Positions 15,604-23,698 of a stretch of 47,141 nucleotides of DNA are shown in pieces. The position numbers were made by a program, and so were the translations under genes. Source of the DNA: JBKHXF01 sp046566145 (GTDB taxonomy: Bacteria; Actinomycetota; Nitriliruptoria; Nitriliruptorales; Nitriliruptoraceae); the NCBI GenBank assembly GCA_046566145.1, contig JBKHXF010000031.1, forward strand, positions 1 through 47,141, in the 5' to 3' direction. The notes beneath the pieces are model-generated. The model saw only the letters and a list, made by a program, of their open reading frames with translations. It searched no databases and was not told the origin of the DNA. Each line of letters begins with the position of its first letter. Within the stretch, counting starts at the first letter, position 1.

Positions 15604-17885
15604 GCACGCTCACCGGCGCCCTGCGGCGCGTGAACCGCACGACCCGTCCGGAGCACTCGCTGCCGCTGCGCGTCGCCGTGCTCGGCGCCGTCATGATCGG
15701 CGTGCTCGGCGTCGCCGTGTCCGGGGCCGCCCCGGTCTTCGACGCGGTGGTCGCGCTGGTCCTGCTGCCGGTGGGGGCGTGGGTCTCGCACCACCGTCGC
15801 GAGGGCGACAACCTCGCCATCAAGGCCGCTCTCACCGTCGGCGCCGGCCTCGCGCTGTGGCGCTTCTTCGGGCAGGTCGGCGGGGCGGTCACCCTCGACG
15901 ACACCCGCGCGCCGCTCGCCTCGCTGTTCCTCGCCGTCCAGGTGCTGCACGGCTTCGACCTGCCACAGCGCCGCGACCTCGGGTTCACGCTCGCGTCGTC
16001 GCTGACGCTGGTCGCGCTCGCCGCGACGAGCACCCACGCCGGCGTGTTCGGCGTGCTGCTGGTCGTCTACCTCGCGCTCGCCGCCGTGTCGCTCGTCGCC
16101 ATCCAGCGCTCCGCGGCGCGGCAGGCTGCCGACGAGCTGCGCGGCCGCACCGGCGCCGCCGACCTCGAGGGCGGCGACCCCGAGCGTGCCGGCCACGTCG
16201 ACGTGCTCGACCTCGACGGGCTCTCCCGCGCCGGCGCGACGCTGGCCACGAGCGGTGCCGGGATGCTCCGCGCCGCCGGACCGCTCCTCGGCGTCGGGCT
16301 GCTCGTGTTCCTGCTGCTGCCCCGCACCGACGTGGCGAACCTCGGGGTGCTGCCGTTCCGCGGCTTCCCGGCGGCCTCCCCGCTCTCCGGGGTCCGGGTC
16401 GCGAACCCGGGGCTCGACGGCGACGGGCGGACGCCGCCCCCCGGCGACGCGCCGCTGAGCTTCGCGGCCTCGGCCTACTTCGGGTTCGCCGAGTACGTGG
16501 ACCTGCGCACCGTCGGTGAGCTCTCCGAGGAGCCGGTCCTGCGGGTCCGTGCCTCGGTGCCACGCCTGTGGCGGGGCATGGGCTTCACGGACTACGACGG
16601 CCGTGGGTGGACCCGGTCGTCGACCGAGCCCGAGCCGACCTACGGCCTCCCGGTCCGCTTCGCCCCCCAGCTCGGGCCCGACGCCGACCTCATCGTCGGC
16701 CACGTCGAGGTGGTGCAGACCTTCGAGCTCCTCACCGACACGCCGAACCTCGTCTTCGCCGCCGCCGACCCGGTCGACGTCTACGTCTCGGGTGGCTCGG
16801 CCAACCGGTGGGACGACGGGACCATCTCCACGTCGCAGCTGCAGGACGCCGGGACCATCTACTCGGTCGTGTCGGCCGTCCCCGACGCCACGCCGGAGGA
16901 GCTCCGCTCCGAGGTCTTCACCGGGGTGGTCCCGGAGGACGTCGCCGCGACGTACCTCCAGCTGCCGGACACGGTCACCGACCGGACCCGGGCGCTCGCG
17001 GCGGAGCTCACCGACGGGCTGACCACGAACTTCGAGAAGGCCGAGGCCATCGAGGCCTGGATCGGCGCCAACACGCAGTACTCGCTCGGCGCGGACCCTC
17101 CGCCCGTCGGTGCCGACGCCGTCGACCACTTCCTGTTCGAGCAGCAGCTCGGCTGGTGCGAGCCGATCGCCTCGTCGATGGTGGTGCTGCTGCGCGCCGC
17201 CGGCGTGCCCGCCCGGTTCGTCACGGGCTTCCAGCCGGGCGACCGCAACCCGATCAGCCGCGTGTGGGACGTGCGCATGTCCGACGCCCACGCCTGGGTG
17301 GAGGTCTACGTGCCCCGGGCCGGCTGGATCACGTTCGACCCGACCGGCGCCGTCCCCCTCGCGTGGGACGTCGAGCAGGCCGCCCGGATCCCGCTCGTCG
17401 ACGTGGCCCGTCGCGCCGGCGCGGCGGTCGCCTCCGTGGTCCCCGCCCCGGTGCGGGATGCCGTGCGCGAGGGGGTCGCCGACCTTCGCGCCGCCGCGTC
17501 CCGGGCCCCGGCGGTCACCGGCGGCCTGCTCGCGCTGCTGCTGGCCGGCGTCGGCGTCGCGATCGCGTGGGGCGCCCGCCGGCGGCGCACCGCCGGCGGA
17601 CCGACCGGTCCGTTCGCGACGCTCGAGGCCCTGCTCGCCGACGTGGGCCTGCGCCGCGACCCGGCGTGGACCGCTCGCGAGTGGATCGCGCACGTGCGGG
17701 CCCGACGGCCGGACGTGCCGCCGGACGCGCTGACGACGCTGCTCGCCCACGAGGAGTCGCGCCGGTACGCGCGTCCCGGGTCGGACGGGCAGGACGCCCA
17801 CGCCGCCGAGCGCGCCGTGGAGCAGGTCCGCAGCCACCTCGACGCCCTCGCCGCCGAGCGCCGGCGGACGCCCGTGCGCCGGTGA
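15600..17885 (+). CDS. TgpA-like membrane transglutaminase (DUF3488 + transglutaminase core + DUF4129-like tail)
   Basis: 761 residues from a GTG overlapping the DUF58 stop. About seven N-terminal transmembrane helices (DUF3488/TgpA_N) end in the LLPRTD motif, followed by an extracytoplasmic region. The transglutaminase-like core has a candidate triad: Cys520 in GWCEPIASS, His564 in DAHAWVEVY and Asp580 in TFDPTG. Another helix (about 640-660) precedes a cytoplasmic tail with a DUF4129-like helix bundle. Pseudomonas TgpA is essential and has been given a role in the periplasm; substrates in actinobacteria are unknown. The Cys-flanking GWCEPIASS departs from the more usual GYCEQFAS. The gene is convergent with, and overlapped antisense by, the TadE-like frame. 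Confidence 0.9.
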   Translation: MSTLTGALRRVNRTTRPEHSLPLRVAVLGAVMIGVLGVAVSGAAPVFDAVVALVLLPVGAWVSHHRREGDNLAIKAALTVGAGLALWRFFGQVGGAVTLDDTRAPLASLFLAVQVLHGFDLPQRRDLGFTLASSLTLVALAATSTHAGVFGVLLVVYLALAAVSLVAIQRSAARQAADELRGRTGAADLEGGDPERAGHVDVLDLDGLSRAGATLATSGAGMLRAAGPLLGVGLLVFLLLPRTDVANLGVLPFRGFPAASPLSGVRVANPGLDGDGRTPPPGDAPLSFAASAYFGFAEYVDLRTVGELSEEPVLRVRASVPRLWRGMGFTDYDGRGWTRSSTEPEPTYGLPVRFAPQLGPDADLIVGHVEVVQTFELLTDTPNLVFAAADPVDVYVSGGSANRWDDGTISTSQLQDAGTIYSVVSAVPDATPEELRSEVFTGVVPEDVAATYLQLPDTVTDRTRALAAELTDGLTTNFEKAEAIEAWIGANTQYSLGADPPPVGADAVDHFLFEQQLGWCEPIASSMVVLLRAAGVPARFVTGFQPGDRNPISRVWDVRMSDAHAWVEVYVPRAGWITFDPTGAVPLAWDVEQAARIPLVDVARRAGAAVASVVPAPVRDAVREGVADLRAAASRAPAVTGGLLALLLAGVGVAIAWGARRRRTAGGPTGPFATLEALLADVGLRRDPAWTAREWIAHVRARRPDVPPDALTTLLAHEESRRYARPGSDGQDAHAAERAVEQVRSHLDALAAERRRTPVRR

Positions 17886-18314
17886 GCGCGACCCGGCCGG
17901 CGGCGCGCCGGCCGACGGCTCCTCGACGAGCCTCGCGCGCGCGGTCGCCCGCGCCCGCTGCGGCCCGAGCCGCGACAGCAGCACGGCGCGCACCGGCACG
18001 CTGACCGTCACCTCGACGGTCGCACCGCGCCGGCGGCCGCACGTGCAGGCGTCCAGGCGCCCGCCGCCGGCGCTCGCCACGGCGCGGGCCTCCGCGGCCG
18101 GGTCGGCCCGGGCACCCGCCGGCCGCGTCGCGCGCGGGTCGGCGACGACCGAGGCCGCGAGGGCTGCGGCGTCGGCGGCCTGCTGCGCCCGCGCCGCCGC
18201 CCGCAGGTAGGCGCCGACGTCGACGGCGAGCACCCCGAGGAGCACCCCCACCGCGAGCGCGCACCCGAGCACCCCGAGGGCGAGGGCACCGTCCTGTCCG
18301 GCCGGCGGGCTCAC
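17886..18314 (-). CDS. TadE/TadG-like protein (Rv3655c type) with no stop codon in its expected range
   Basis: A GTG at 18314 overlaps the upstream tadE stop. The encoded protein begins VSPPAGQDGALALGVLG, with a transmembrane helix (about 10-35), then a helix rich in Ala (AQQAADAAALAAS), a Cys-x-Cys (DACTCG) and a basic C-terminal part. This matches the Rv3655c-like 'helicase/secretion neighborhood TadE-like' family, which is about 120-130 residues and begins with the same GxxTV/L-hydrophobic-AADLAALAA layout. The end given here is only where tgpA begins on the other strand: the frame has no stop until about 14409 and runs antisense through tgpA and most of the DUF58 gene. The true C-terminus is therefore unknown; a frameshift or lost stop is possible. 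Confidence 0.6.
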
Positions 18315-18676
18315 CGGCCGGCCCCCGGCTCGACCCGGCTGGCCGCCGACGCGGTGACGGTGGTCGGCACCCCGGCGACGGCCCCACGGATGCGGACGGT
18401 CACGCGGACCAGGTCGCCGGGACCCCACCGGGGTCGGGACACGGCCACCTCGACGGGACGACCGGCGGCTGCCTCGGCGGCCGCGCGCCGCACCGGCTCC
18501 GGGCCGGTCGCGGTGGCCGCGGCCCGGGCGCCCGCGCCGGCGGCCGCCTGCGCCACGAGGTGGTCGCGGACGACGCCGGTCACCGCGAGGCACAGCACGA
18601 CGGTGAGCAGCAGCACGGGGAGCAGGGCGGCCACCTCCACGGTGACCACCCCGCCCTGGCCGCGATGCGCGGTCAC
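18311..18676 (-). CDS. TadE-like pilus assembly protein
   Basis: 121 residues from a GTG at 18676 overlapping the pilin stop. After a short Gly-rich start (GQGGVVTVEVAALLPVLLLTVVLC) a single transmembrane helix carries the glutamate at +5-like spacing after Gly, typical of TadE pseudopilins processed by a prepilin peptidase. The rest is Ala/Val/Arg-rich and predicted periplasmic. In the Mycobacterium cluster this corresponds to Rv3656c/Rv3655c-type genes. It sits between the pilin and the second TadE-like gene with four-base overlaps on both sides. Confidence 0.8.
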   Translation of the reverse strand: MTAHRGQGGVVTVEVAALLPVLLLTVVLCLAVTGVVRDHLVAQAAAGAGARAAATATGPEPVRRAAAEAAAGRPVEVAVSRPRWGPGDLVRVTVRIRGAVAGVPTTVTASAASRVEPGAGR

Positions 18677-18903
18677 GCGCCGACGAGCACCCGGGCGCGG
18701 CGCAGGACCGCCCCGAGCAGCTCGAAGATGGCACCGCCGCTCGCCCAGCGGATGGCGAGCCCGGCGATCGTGGCGCCGACGACGGCGAGCAGGCCGTACT
18801 CGGTGACGATCGAGCCGTCCTCGTCCCGGGCGTGGTCCCGGTCCGGGGCGGTGGCCGGGGCGGTGGACGGGGCGGTGGGCCGGTCGGTGCGGTCGTGCTC
18901 CAT
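18673..18903 (-). CDS. Flp-type pilin (DUF4244-like)
   Basis: 76 residues from an ATG at 18903 with a very strong Shine-Dalgarno (GAGGAGGAGGAG). A charged 30-residue leader ends Asp-Gly, then Ser-Ile-Val-Thr-Glu-Tyr-Gly-Leu-Leu begins the hydrophobic helix, with Glu at +5 as in class IVb Flp pilins cut after Gly. The short mature protein (about 46 residues) is normal for this family. It is the likely major subunit of the pilus encoded by this cluster. The strong ribosome binding site and a separate 70-bp gap upstream suggest higher expression than the neighbouring assembly genes. Confidence 0.85.
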   Translation of the reverse strand: MEHDRTDRPTAPSTAPATAPDRDHARDEDGSIVTEYGLLAVVGATIAGLAIRWASGGAIFELLGAVLRRARVLVGA

Positions 18904-18973
18904 GGTGCTCCTCCTCCTCGCGGGCGTGCGCCCGCGGTCGTGGCCCGGACGTCGCCCGGGCGGGGGTCGCCGG

Positions 18974-19828
18974 TCAACCTCCGGCGAGGTCGAGCCCGCC
19001 GAGCGCCTCCACCACGACCGGGGCCCCGACGAGCAGGACGACGGCGGGCAGCAGGCACAGGGCGGTCGGGAAGGTCAGCAGGGCCGGGAGCCGCTCGGCG
19101 CGCTCGAGGGCCCGGGTCCGGGCGGCGGCCCGCAGCTCGGCCGCGACGCGCGTCAGCGCCGGGGCGGCCGGCGCACCGACGGCGACGGTGTCGAGCAGCG
19201 CCGCCGCGACGGGCGCGAGGACGTCGTCGGCGGGGGGTGGGGTGCCGTGCTCGAGCGCCAGCGCGAGGCGGGCGGCCCGCGGTGCGAGGGCCGGCAGCAC
19301 CGCGCCGGCGGCGCGCAGCGCGGCGCCGGGCGGGAGCCCGGCCGAGAGGCCGGCGGCGGCGAGGTCGGCGAGCTCGTCCGCGCCGGCGGTCGGCTCCGGC
19401 CGGCCCGCCCGCCGCACCAGGACGACGAGCCCGCCGGTCCCGAGGGCCAGCAGCCCACCGGCGAGCATGAGCACGGCCCGACCCGCCCCCGTGGCGGCGA
19501 ACCCGACGAGGTCGATCCCGAGCATCCCGGCGAGCAGCGGGACGAGCACGAGCGGCAGCGCCACGAGCCCGCCGGCCACCACACGGGCCTGCGCCGTGGC
19601 GACGCGCACCGTGCGGGCCAGCTCGGCGCGGTCGTCGGCGGCGGCGCGGGCAGCCGCGAGGACCGGGCCGAGCGGCGCACCGACGTCGGTCGCGAGCGTG
19701 ACCGCCCGGGCGAGGGCGGGGTGGTGGGCGGCGAGGGCCCCGTGGGGGTCGGGCGGGCGGCCCGTGGCGACGGCGGCCTCGACCCGGCGCAGCACGTCAG
19801 CCGGCGAGGGCGTCCGGTGCCGGCTCAC
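18974..19828 (-). CDS. tadC: Fused TadB/TadC-type pilus inner-membrane protein (T2SSF domains)
   Basis: 284 residues if started at the GTG at 19828 that overlaps the tadA stop; another in-frame GTG at 19834 adds two residues. Two half-domains of the GspF/T2SSF family are visible: an N-terminal helical part (about 25-90) followed by two transmembrane helices, and a second one (LADLAAAGLSAGLPPGAALRAA) ending with a C-terminal helix. Most actinobacterial clusters encode TadB and TadC as separate genes; here one short protein seems to serve for both, with the first half truncated. It would form the platform that couples the TadA ATPase to pilin polymerisation. Confidence 0.8.
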   Translation of the reverse strand: MSRHRTPSPADVLRRVEAAVATGRPPDPHGALAAHHPALARAVTLATDVGAPLGPVLAAARAAADDRAELARTVRVATAQARVVAGGLVALPLVLVPLLAGMLGIDLVGFAATGAGRAVLMLAGGLLALGTGGLVVLVRRAGRPEPTAGADELADLAAAGLSAGLPPGAALRAAGAVLPALAPRAARLALALEHGTPPPADDVLAPVAAALLDTVAVGAPAAPALTRVAAELRAAARTRALERAERLPALLTFPTALCLLPAVVLLVGAPVVVEALGGLDLAGG

Positions 19829-20940
19829 GGCCACACCTGCCGCGTGCCCGTGCCGGCCGGGTCACGCTCCAGGACCGCGTCCACGCGCCGGCGGCCCCCC
19901 TGCCGGGAGAGCGACACCACGACGTCGACGGCCGTGGCGACCTGCGCCTCGGCCGCCGCGACGGGCATCCCGGCGAGCAGGGCCATGCCGACCAGCCGTG
20001 TCCGGGCGTCTGCCGCCGAGTTCGCGTGCACCGTCGTGGCGGAGCCGTGGTGCCCGGTGTTCATGGCCTGCAGCAGGTCGGCGACCTCGGCCCCCCGGAC
20101 CTCGCCGAGCACGATCCGGTCGGGGCGCATCCGCAGCGCGTTGCGGACCAGGGTCGCGGTGTCCACGCCGCCGGCGCCGTCGGGGCTGGCCGGACGGACC
20201 CGCAGGTGCACGGAGTGCGGGGCGGGGTGCGCGAGCTCGGGCGCGTCCTGGATCACCACCACCCGGTCCCCCCGGACCTCGGCGAGCAGCCGCGCCAGCA
20301 GCGTCGTCTTGCCCGCGCCGGCGGGGCCGCACACCACCAGGTTGCGGCGCGCGGCGACCGCGTCGCGCAGCACGGCGACGCCGGCGGCGTCGAGCGCGCC
20401 GGCGGCGAGCCAGTCGTCCCAGGTCGGCACGACCGCGGGGACGCGCCGCAGCGTCACGGTCGGGTGGTCGGCCAGCGGCGGCAGCAGCGCGTGGAGCCGG
20501 ACGCCGCTCGGCAGGACCGCGTCGGCCCACGGGTGGCCCGGGTCGAGGCGGACCCCGAGCGGGCCGAGCACCCGCGCCAGCACGCGCCGCACGTGCGCGT
20601 CGTCGTCGAACGAGACCGGCGCGCGCTGCAGCACGCCGGCCCGGTCGACCCACACCTCGTCGGGGGCGTTGCAGCACACGTCGGTGACCTCCGGGTCGCG
20701 CAGCAGCGCCTCCAGCGGCCCCAGCCCGGCGAGATCGTCGACGAGGTCTCGGACGAGCCGGGCCCACCGCGCCGGCGGCAGGACGACGCCCTCGGCGGCG
20801 AGCGCCCGCGCGACGGCCCGACGCAGCGTCGGGCGATCGGCGGGGTCCGCCGCCACGTCCGGGTCGGCGGTCACGCGCCGCACCACCGCGTCCCGCAGGA
20901 GGGCGTCGGGGCCGGGGTCGAGGTCGGGCGCGAGGGTCAC
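19825..20940 (-). CDS. tadA: TadA/CpaF-family pilus assembly ATPase
   Basis: 371 residues from a GTG at 20940 with GAGGAG about 9 bases upstream. Walker A is GPAGAGKT (205-212). The Walker B strand RPDRIVLGEVRG and the following MNTGHHGSATTVHANSA, with its two conserved His residues, are diagnostic of the secretion ATPase superfamily. The N-terminal half contains the DVCCNAPDEVWVDRAG strand pattern of CpaF proteins. It powers Flp pilus assembly at the inner membrane. It matches Rv3659c by position. A TAGCGT hexamer about 50 bp upstream may be its own -10 element. Confidence 0.93.
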   Translation of the reverse strand: MTLAPDLDPGPDALLRDAVVRRVTADPDVAADPADRPTLRRAVARALAAEGVVLPPARWARLVRDLVDDLAGLGPLEALLRDPEVTDVCCNAPDEVWVDRAGVLQRAPVSFDDDAHVRRVLARVLGPLGVRLDPGHPWADAVLPSGVRLHALLPPLADHPTVTLRRVPAVVPTWDDWLAAGALDAAGVAVLRDAVAARRNLVVCGPAGAGKTTLLARLLAEVRGDRVVVIQDAPELAHPAPHSVHLRVRPASPDGAGGVDTATLVRNALRMRPDRIVLGEVRGAEVADLLQAMNTGHHGSATTVHANSAADARTRLVGMALLAGMPVAAAEAQVATAVDVVVSLSRQGGRRRVDAVLERDPAGTGTRQVWP

Positions 20941-20988
20941 GGGGCGCTCCTCGGTCGCGTCGTGCCGGTCGCCCCCGCGACCCCCGCG

Positions 20989-20994
20989 ACGCTA
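20989..20994 (-). promoter_or_regulatory. Possible -10 element of tadA (TAGCGT)
   Basis: TAGCGT on the minus strand, about 48 bases upstream of the tadA start, inside CGACGCTACG (plus strand). The identical ten bases recur upstream of the CpaE-like gene at 21971-21980. No -35 is obvious. Confidence 0.3.
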
Positions 20995-21024
20995 CGTCCG
21001 GCGGCCCGCCGCGCCCGGTCCGCG

Positions 21025-21939
21025 TCAGGCGCGCCTGTGGACGCCGCGGAGCACCGGCCGCAGCGGGGCGAGCCAGGTCCCCGGCAGCCCCGCCGGGACG
21101 CGCCCCTGCGCGTCCGCCCTGGCCACCCGCGCGGACTCGGGCAGGACGAGGACACGCGGGTCCGTGCCGAGCGTGCGGGCGAGGTCGCGGGCGCCGCCGA
21201 CGCCGGCACGCAGCACGACGGCGCCGGCGGTCGTGGCCGCCACCGCGGCGCGCCCGACCCGGTCGGGACGCGCGACGAGCACGTCGACGCCCGGGCCCGC
21301 GACGCCGGCGTCGACGACGACGAGGTCGACCGGGACGGCGACCTCGACGTCCGCGCGGGGCGGCGCGGCGGTCGCGAGGGCAGCGAGACCGGGCACCCCG
21401 GGCACCGGCCTCGCGGCGCCGGCGGCGCCGGGTCCGGCCAGCGCCGCCACCCCGACGGTGGGCACCCCGGGGACGGGCGCGTCGGGACGCACCAGCACGA
21501 GGACCCGGGCGCCCTCCCACGCCGCGATCCCGGCCAGGGCGAGGGCGACCGTGGTGGTGCCCACGCCGCCGGCGGCCCCACCGACCACGAGCCGGGGGAC
21601 GGCGGGGCGGGGCCGGGCCGTCCCCACGACCGTGCCCACCGCGCCGGCGAGCACCTCCGCCGGCGCGGGCCAGCGCAGGCTGGCGTCGACCCGTCGGGCC
21701 ACGGACGCGACCGCGACCGGGTCGTCGTCCGCCCCGACCAGCAGCAGCCGCGGGACCCCGACCGGCGACCCCGACGCACCGACGTCGCACAGGACCACGG
21801 CGGCGGGCAGTCCGGCGTCGCCGGTCACGACCTGCCAGCCGAGCACCCCCTCGACGAGCCGGCGGACCGCGGTGTCCCGAGCAGCGGAGACGACGACGGC
21901 CACGGGCAGGGCGTCGGGCAGGGCGTCGGGCACGTGCAC
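21025..21939 (-). CDS. CpaE/Ssd-like ParA-family ATPase of the Tad cluster
   Basis: 304 residues from the GTG at 21939, preceded by GGGAGG; a second GTG two codons later is possible. An N-terminal receiver-like region (about 1-95) is followed by a ParA/MinD-type P-loop GGAAGGVGTTT (about 120-130), where the deviant signature lysine expected early in the loop (KGGxGKT) is absent and Thr replaces the GKT lysine. That is also usual for the Rv3660c/Ssd group. In Mycobacterium the homologue is called septum-site-determining protein; in Caulobacter CpaE localises the pilus machine. Gene order (CpaE-like, TadA, TadBC, pilin, TadE) supports a pilus role. Confidence 0.82.
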   Translation of the reverse strand: MHVPDALPDALPVAVVVSAARDTAVRRLVEGVLGWQVVTGDAGLPAAVVLCDVGASGSPVGVPRLLLVGADDDPVAVASVARRVDASLRWPAPAEVLAGAVGTVVGTARPRPAVPRLVVGGAAGGVGTTTVALALAGIAAWEGARVLVLVRPDAPVPGVPTVGVAALAGPGAAGAARPVPGVPGLAALATAAPPRADVEVAVPVDLVVVDAGVAGPGVDVLVARPDRVGRAAVAATTAGAVVLRAGVGGARDLARTLGTDPRVLVLPESARVARADAQGRVPAGLPGTWLAPLRPVLRGVHRRA

Positions 21940-21972
21940 GGCGGGGCCTCCCCCGAGGGTCCGGTCCCGCCG

Positions 21973-22077
21973 ACGCTACGCCGCAGGCCCGGCGTCGGGT
22001 CGCCGCCCCCCGGGACCCCTGTGGACGCCGTCTGCGGGCGGCGCCGGCGGGACCCGGCCGGGGCCGCCGACTACGCT
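21973..22077. promoter_or_regulatory. Divergent promoters of the Tad cluster and HAD gene
   Basis: On the minus strand TAGCGT (21973-21978) lies 34 bases before the CpaE-like start. On the plus strand TACGCT (22072-22077) lies about 46 bases before the HAD start. Both fit a TAnnnT -10 pattern. The rest of the 184-bp gap is GC-rich and includes one CCTGTGGAC element near 22018. Confidence 0.35.
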
Positions 22078-22123
22078 GCCACGCCCGGCCCGGGGTCGAG
22101 CGGTCGGACGGAAGGGCACCAGC

Positions 22124-23134
22124 GTGGCAGCACGGCGGACGGGTGACGGCGACGCGGGCGCCGAGGGGTCGACCGAGCGCATCGAGGAGGCCGCCCTGGC
22201 CGCCGTCGAGGGCGCCCTCGACGCGGCCTCGTTCCCGGTGCCCGACGACCCGGACCGGGCCGCGACCGAGGAGCGCTACGCCCGCCCGGAGGCCGACCGC
22301 CTCTCCGACGAGGTCCTCGCCGACATCGCCCGTCGGGGCCGCGGCGCCACCGCCGCCGCGTTCTTCGACCTCGACAAGACCATCATCGCGCGCTCGTCGA
22401 CCCTGGTGATGGGTCGCACCTTCTACCGCGACGGGCTGCTGTCCCCCTCCGTGGTGCTCAAGGGCCTGTACGCCCAGGTCGTCTACCAGCTCGTCGGGGC
22501 CGACCACGCCAAGATGGAGCAGATGCGGGCCGCGGCCCTCGACCTGACCAAGGGGTGGGAGGCCGAACGGGTCCGCCGGCTCGTGCGCGAGACCATCGAG
22601 GAGGTCATCGCCCCGCTCGTCTACCAGGAGGCGCTCGACCTCATCGCCGAGCACCGGCGCGAGGGCCGCGACGTCTGGATCGTGTCGTCCTCCGGCGAGG
22701 AGATCGTCGCGCCGTTCGCCGGGTTCCTCGGCCTGACGGACTGGATCGCGACGCGCTCCGGGGTCGACGAGGAGGGCCGCTACGACGGCACCCTCGAGTT
22801 CTACGCCTACGCCGGCGCGAAGGCGACGGCCATCCGGCAGGTCGCCGAGGTGCGCGGGTACGACCTCGCCGACTGCTGGTGCTACTCCGACTCCATCACC
22901 GACCTGCCGATGCTGTCGGCCGTCGGGAACCCCGTCGCCGTCAACCCCGACCGGGAGCTGCGGGCCGCCGCCGTCGCGATGGGCTGGGACGTGCGGGACT
23001 TCCGCTCCCCCGTCTCGCTGCGCTCCCGCCTGCCGGAGCTCCAGCGCCCGTCCAACGAGCTGCTCGTCGCCGGGGCGGGGCTGCTCGCGGCCGCGTTCGT
23101 CGCGTGGCGCGTGGTCCTGCGCGGCGAGGACTGA
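22124..23134 (+). CDS. HAD superfamily subfamily IB hydrolase (Rv3661-like)
   Basis: 336 residues from a GTG at 22124, with GGAAGG about 8 bases upstream; the much longer open frame upstream is a shadow. Motif I is FFDLDKT (81-87, nucleophile Asp82), motif II is VSSSGEE and motif III the SDSITDLPML acidic loop, all typical of SerB-like HAD-IB phosphatases. An N-terminal extension of about 70 residues and a C-terminal transmembrane helix (LLVAGAGLLAAAFVAWRVVL) suggest membrane attachment; related actinobacterial proteins are fused or near lysophospholipid acyltransferases. Its divergent position next to the CpaE-like gene reproduces the Rv3661-Rv3660c arrangement. Substrate unknown. Confidence 0.9.
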   Translation: MAARRTGDGDAGAEGSTERIEEAALAAVEGALDAASFPVPDDPDRAATEERYARPEADRLSDEVLADIARRGRGATAAAFFDLDKTIIARSSTLVMGRTFYRDGLLSPSVVLKGLYAQVVYQLVGADHAKMEQMRAAALDLTKGWEAERVRRLVRETIEEVIAPLVYQEALDLIAEHRREGRDVWIVSSSGEEIVAPFAGFLGLTDWIATRSGVDEEGRYDGTLEFYAYAGAKATAIRQVAEVRGYDLADCWCYSDSITDLPMLSAVGNPVAVNPDRELRAAAVAMGWDVRDFRSPVSLRSRLPELQRPSNELLVAGAGLLAAAFVAWRVVLRGED

Positions 23135-23142
23135 GGGGTCGG

Positions 23143-23493
23143 TCAGGCGTAGTCGCGGTGGTGGACGATGCGCCCGTCACCGTCGAACTCGAGGAACGAC
23201 GCGCGCGGGAGCTCGTTCCAGCGCCGGCCGGCGGCGGTGTAGGAGATCGTCCACTCGACCGCGAGGTACCGGCCGTCCTCTGACTCGATGACCTTCTTCT
23301 CGGCGATGTCGACGTCGTCCTTCCCGCCCAGGTAGTCCTTCAGGTACGCCTGGATGAGCAGGTTGCCGTTGTGCGGCGGGTTGTACGGCTCGAGGTAGAC
23401 GGCGTCCTGGTGGTACAGCGACGGGAGGTCGGCGAGCTCGGCCTTCTCCAGCATCTCGGAGAGCCGCGCCCAGGTGTCCGCTGCGTGCGCCAC
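23143..23493 (-). CDS. SnoaL-like / NTF2-fold protein
   Basis: 116 residues if begun at the GTG at 23493, preceded by GAAAGG six bases upstream; a longer in-frame start at 23535 adds 14 residues that look non-structural. The sequence fits the SnoaL/NTF2-like cone: helix (HAADTWARLSEMLEKAELADLPSLY), then HQDAVYLEP, a helix with GNLLIQAYLKDYLGG, and long strands with ESEDGRYLAVEWTISYTA and FLEFDGDGRIVHHRDY. Such proteins are isomerases, hydratases or ligand-binding proteins of many types, so no reaction can be assigned. It converges with the HAD gene after only eight bases. Confidence 0.75.
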   Translation of the reverse strand: MAHAADTWARLSEMLEKAELADLPSLYHQDAVYLEPYNPPHNGNLLIQAYLKDYLGGKDDVDIAEKKVIESEDGRYLAVEWTISYTAAGRRWNELPRASFLEFDGDGRIVHHRDYA

Positions 23494-23606
23494 GACGGGC
23501 CTTTCGGTCTGGGTGACGAGGATGACGGGTGGCACGGCGGGTCACGGCCGGCCACCGGCGCCGGCGGCGTCGGCCCGACGCGCGGCGCGCAGGTGTGCGG
23601 CCGCGG

Positions 23607-23657
23607 AGGATAGTCCGTCGCGTCGGTGACGGACGAACCCACCCCACCTCGTACGCT
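23607..23657. promoter_or_regulatory. Divergent -10 elements for the SnoaL-like and thioesterase genes
   Basis: TATCCT on the minus strand (23607-23612) and TACGCT on the plus strand (23652-23657, 42 bases before the thioesterase GTG) are good TAnnnT matches in a 205-bp divergent gap. No -35 is convincing. Confidence 0.35.
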
Positions 23658-23664
23658 CCCGCCG

Positions 23665-23674
23665 CCCCCCCCCC
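23665..23674 (+). repeat. Run of ten C residues in the thioesterase leader
   Basis: Ten consecutive C residues lie 8 bases after the presumed -10 element and 25 bases before the GTG of the thioesterase gene, so close to the likely transcription start. Long homopolymers are prone to slippage both in replication and sequencing. Confidence 0.8.
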
Positions 23675-23698
23675 GGTCCCCACCACCGAGGTCCGCCC

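Noticed and set aside
14409..19058. 1,549-codon open frame on the minus strand as one giant gene
   Set aside because: It is antisense to the clearly coding moxR, DUF58 and tgpA genes; only the TadE-like segment near 17886-18314 has family features. Long stop-free shadows are expected at this GC content.
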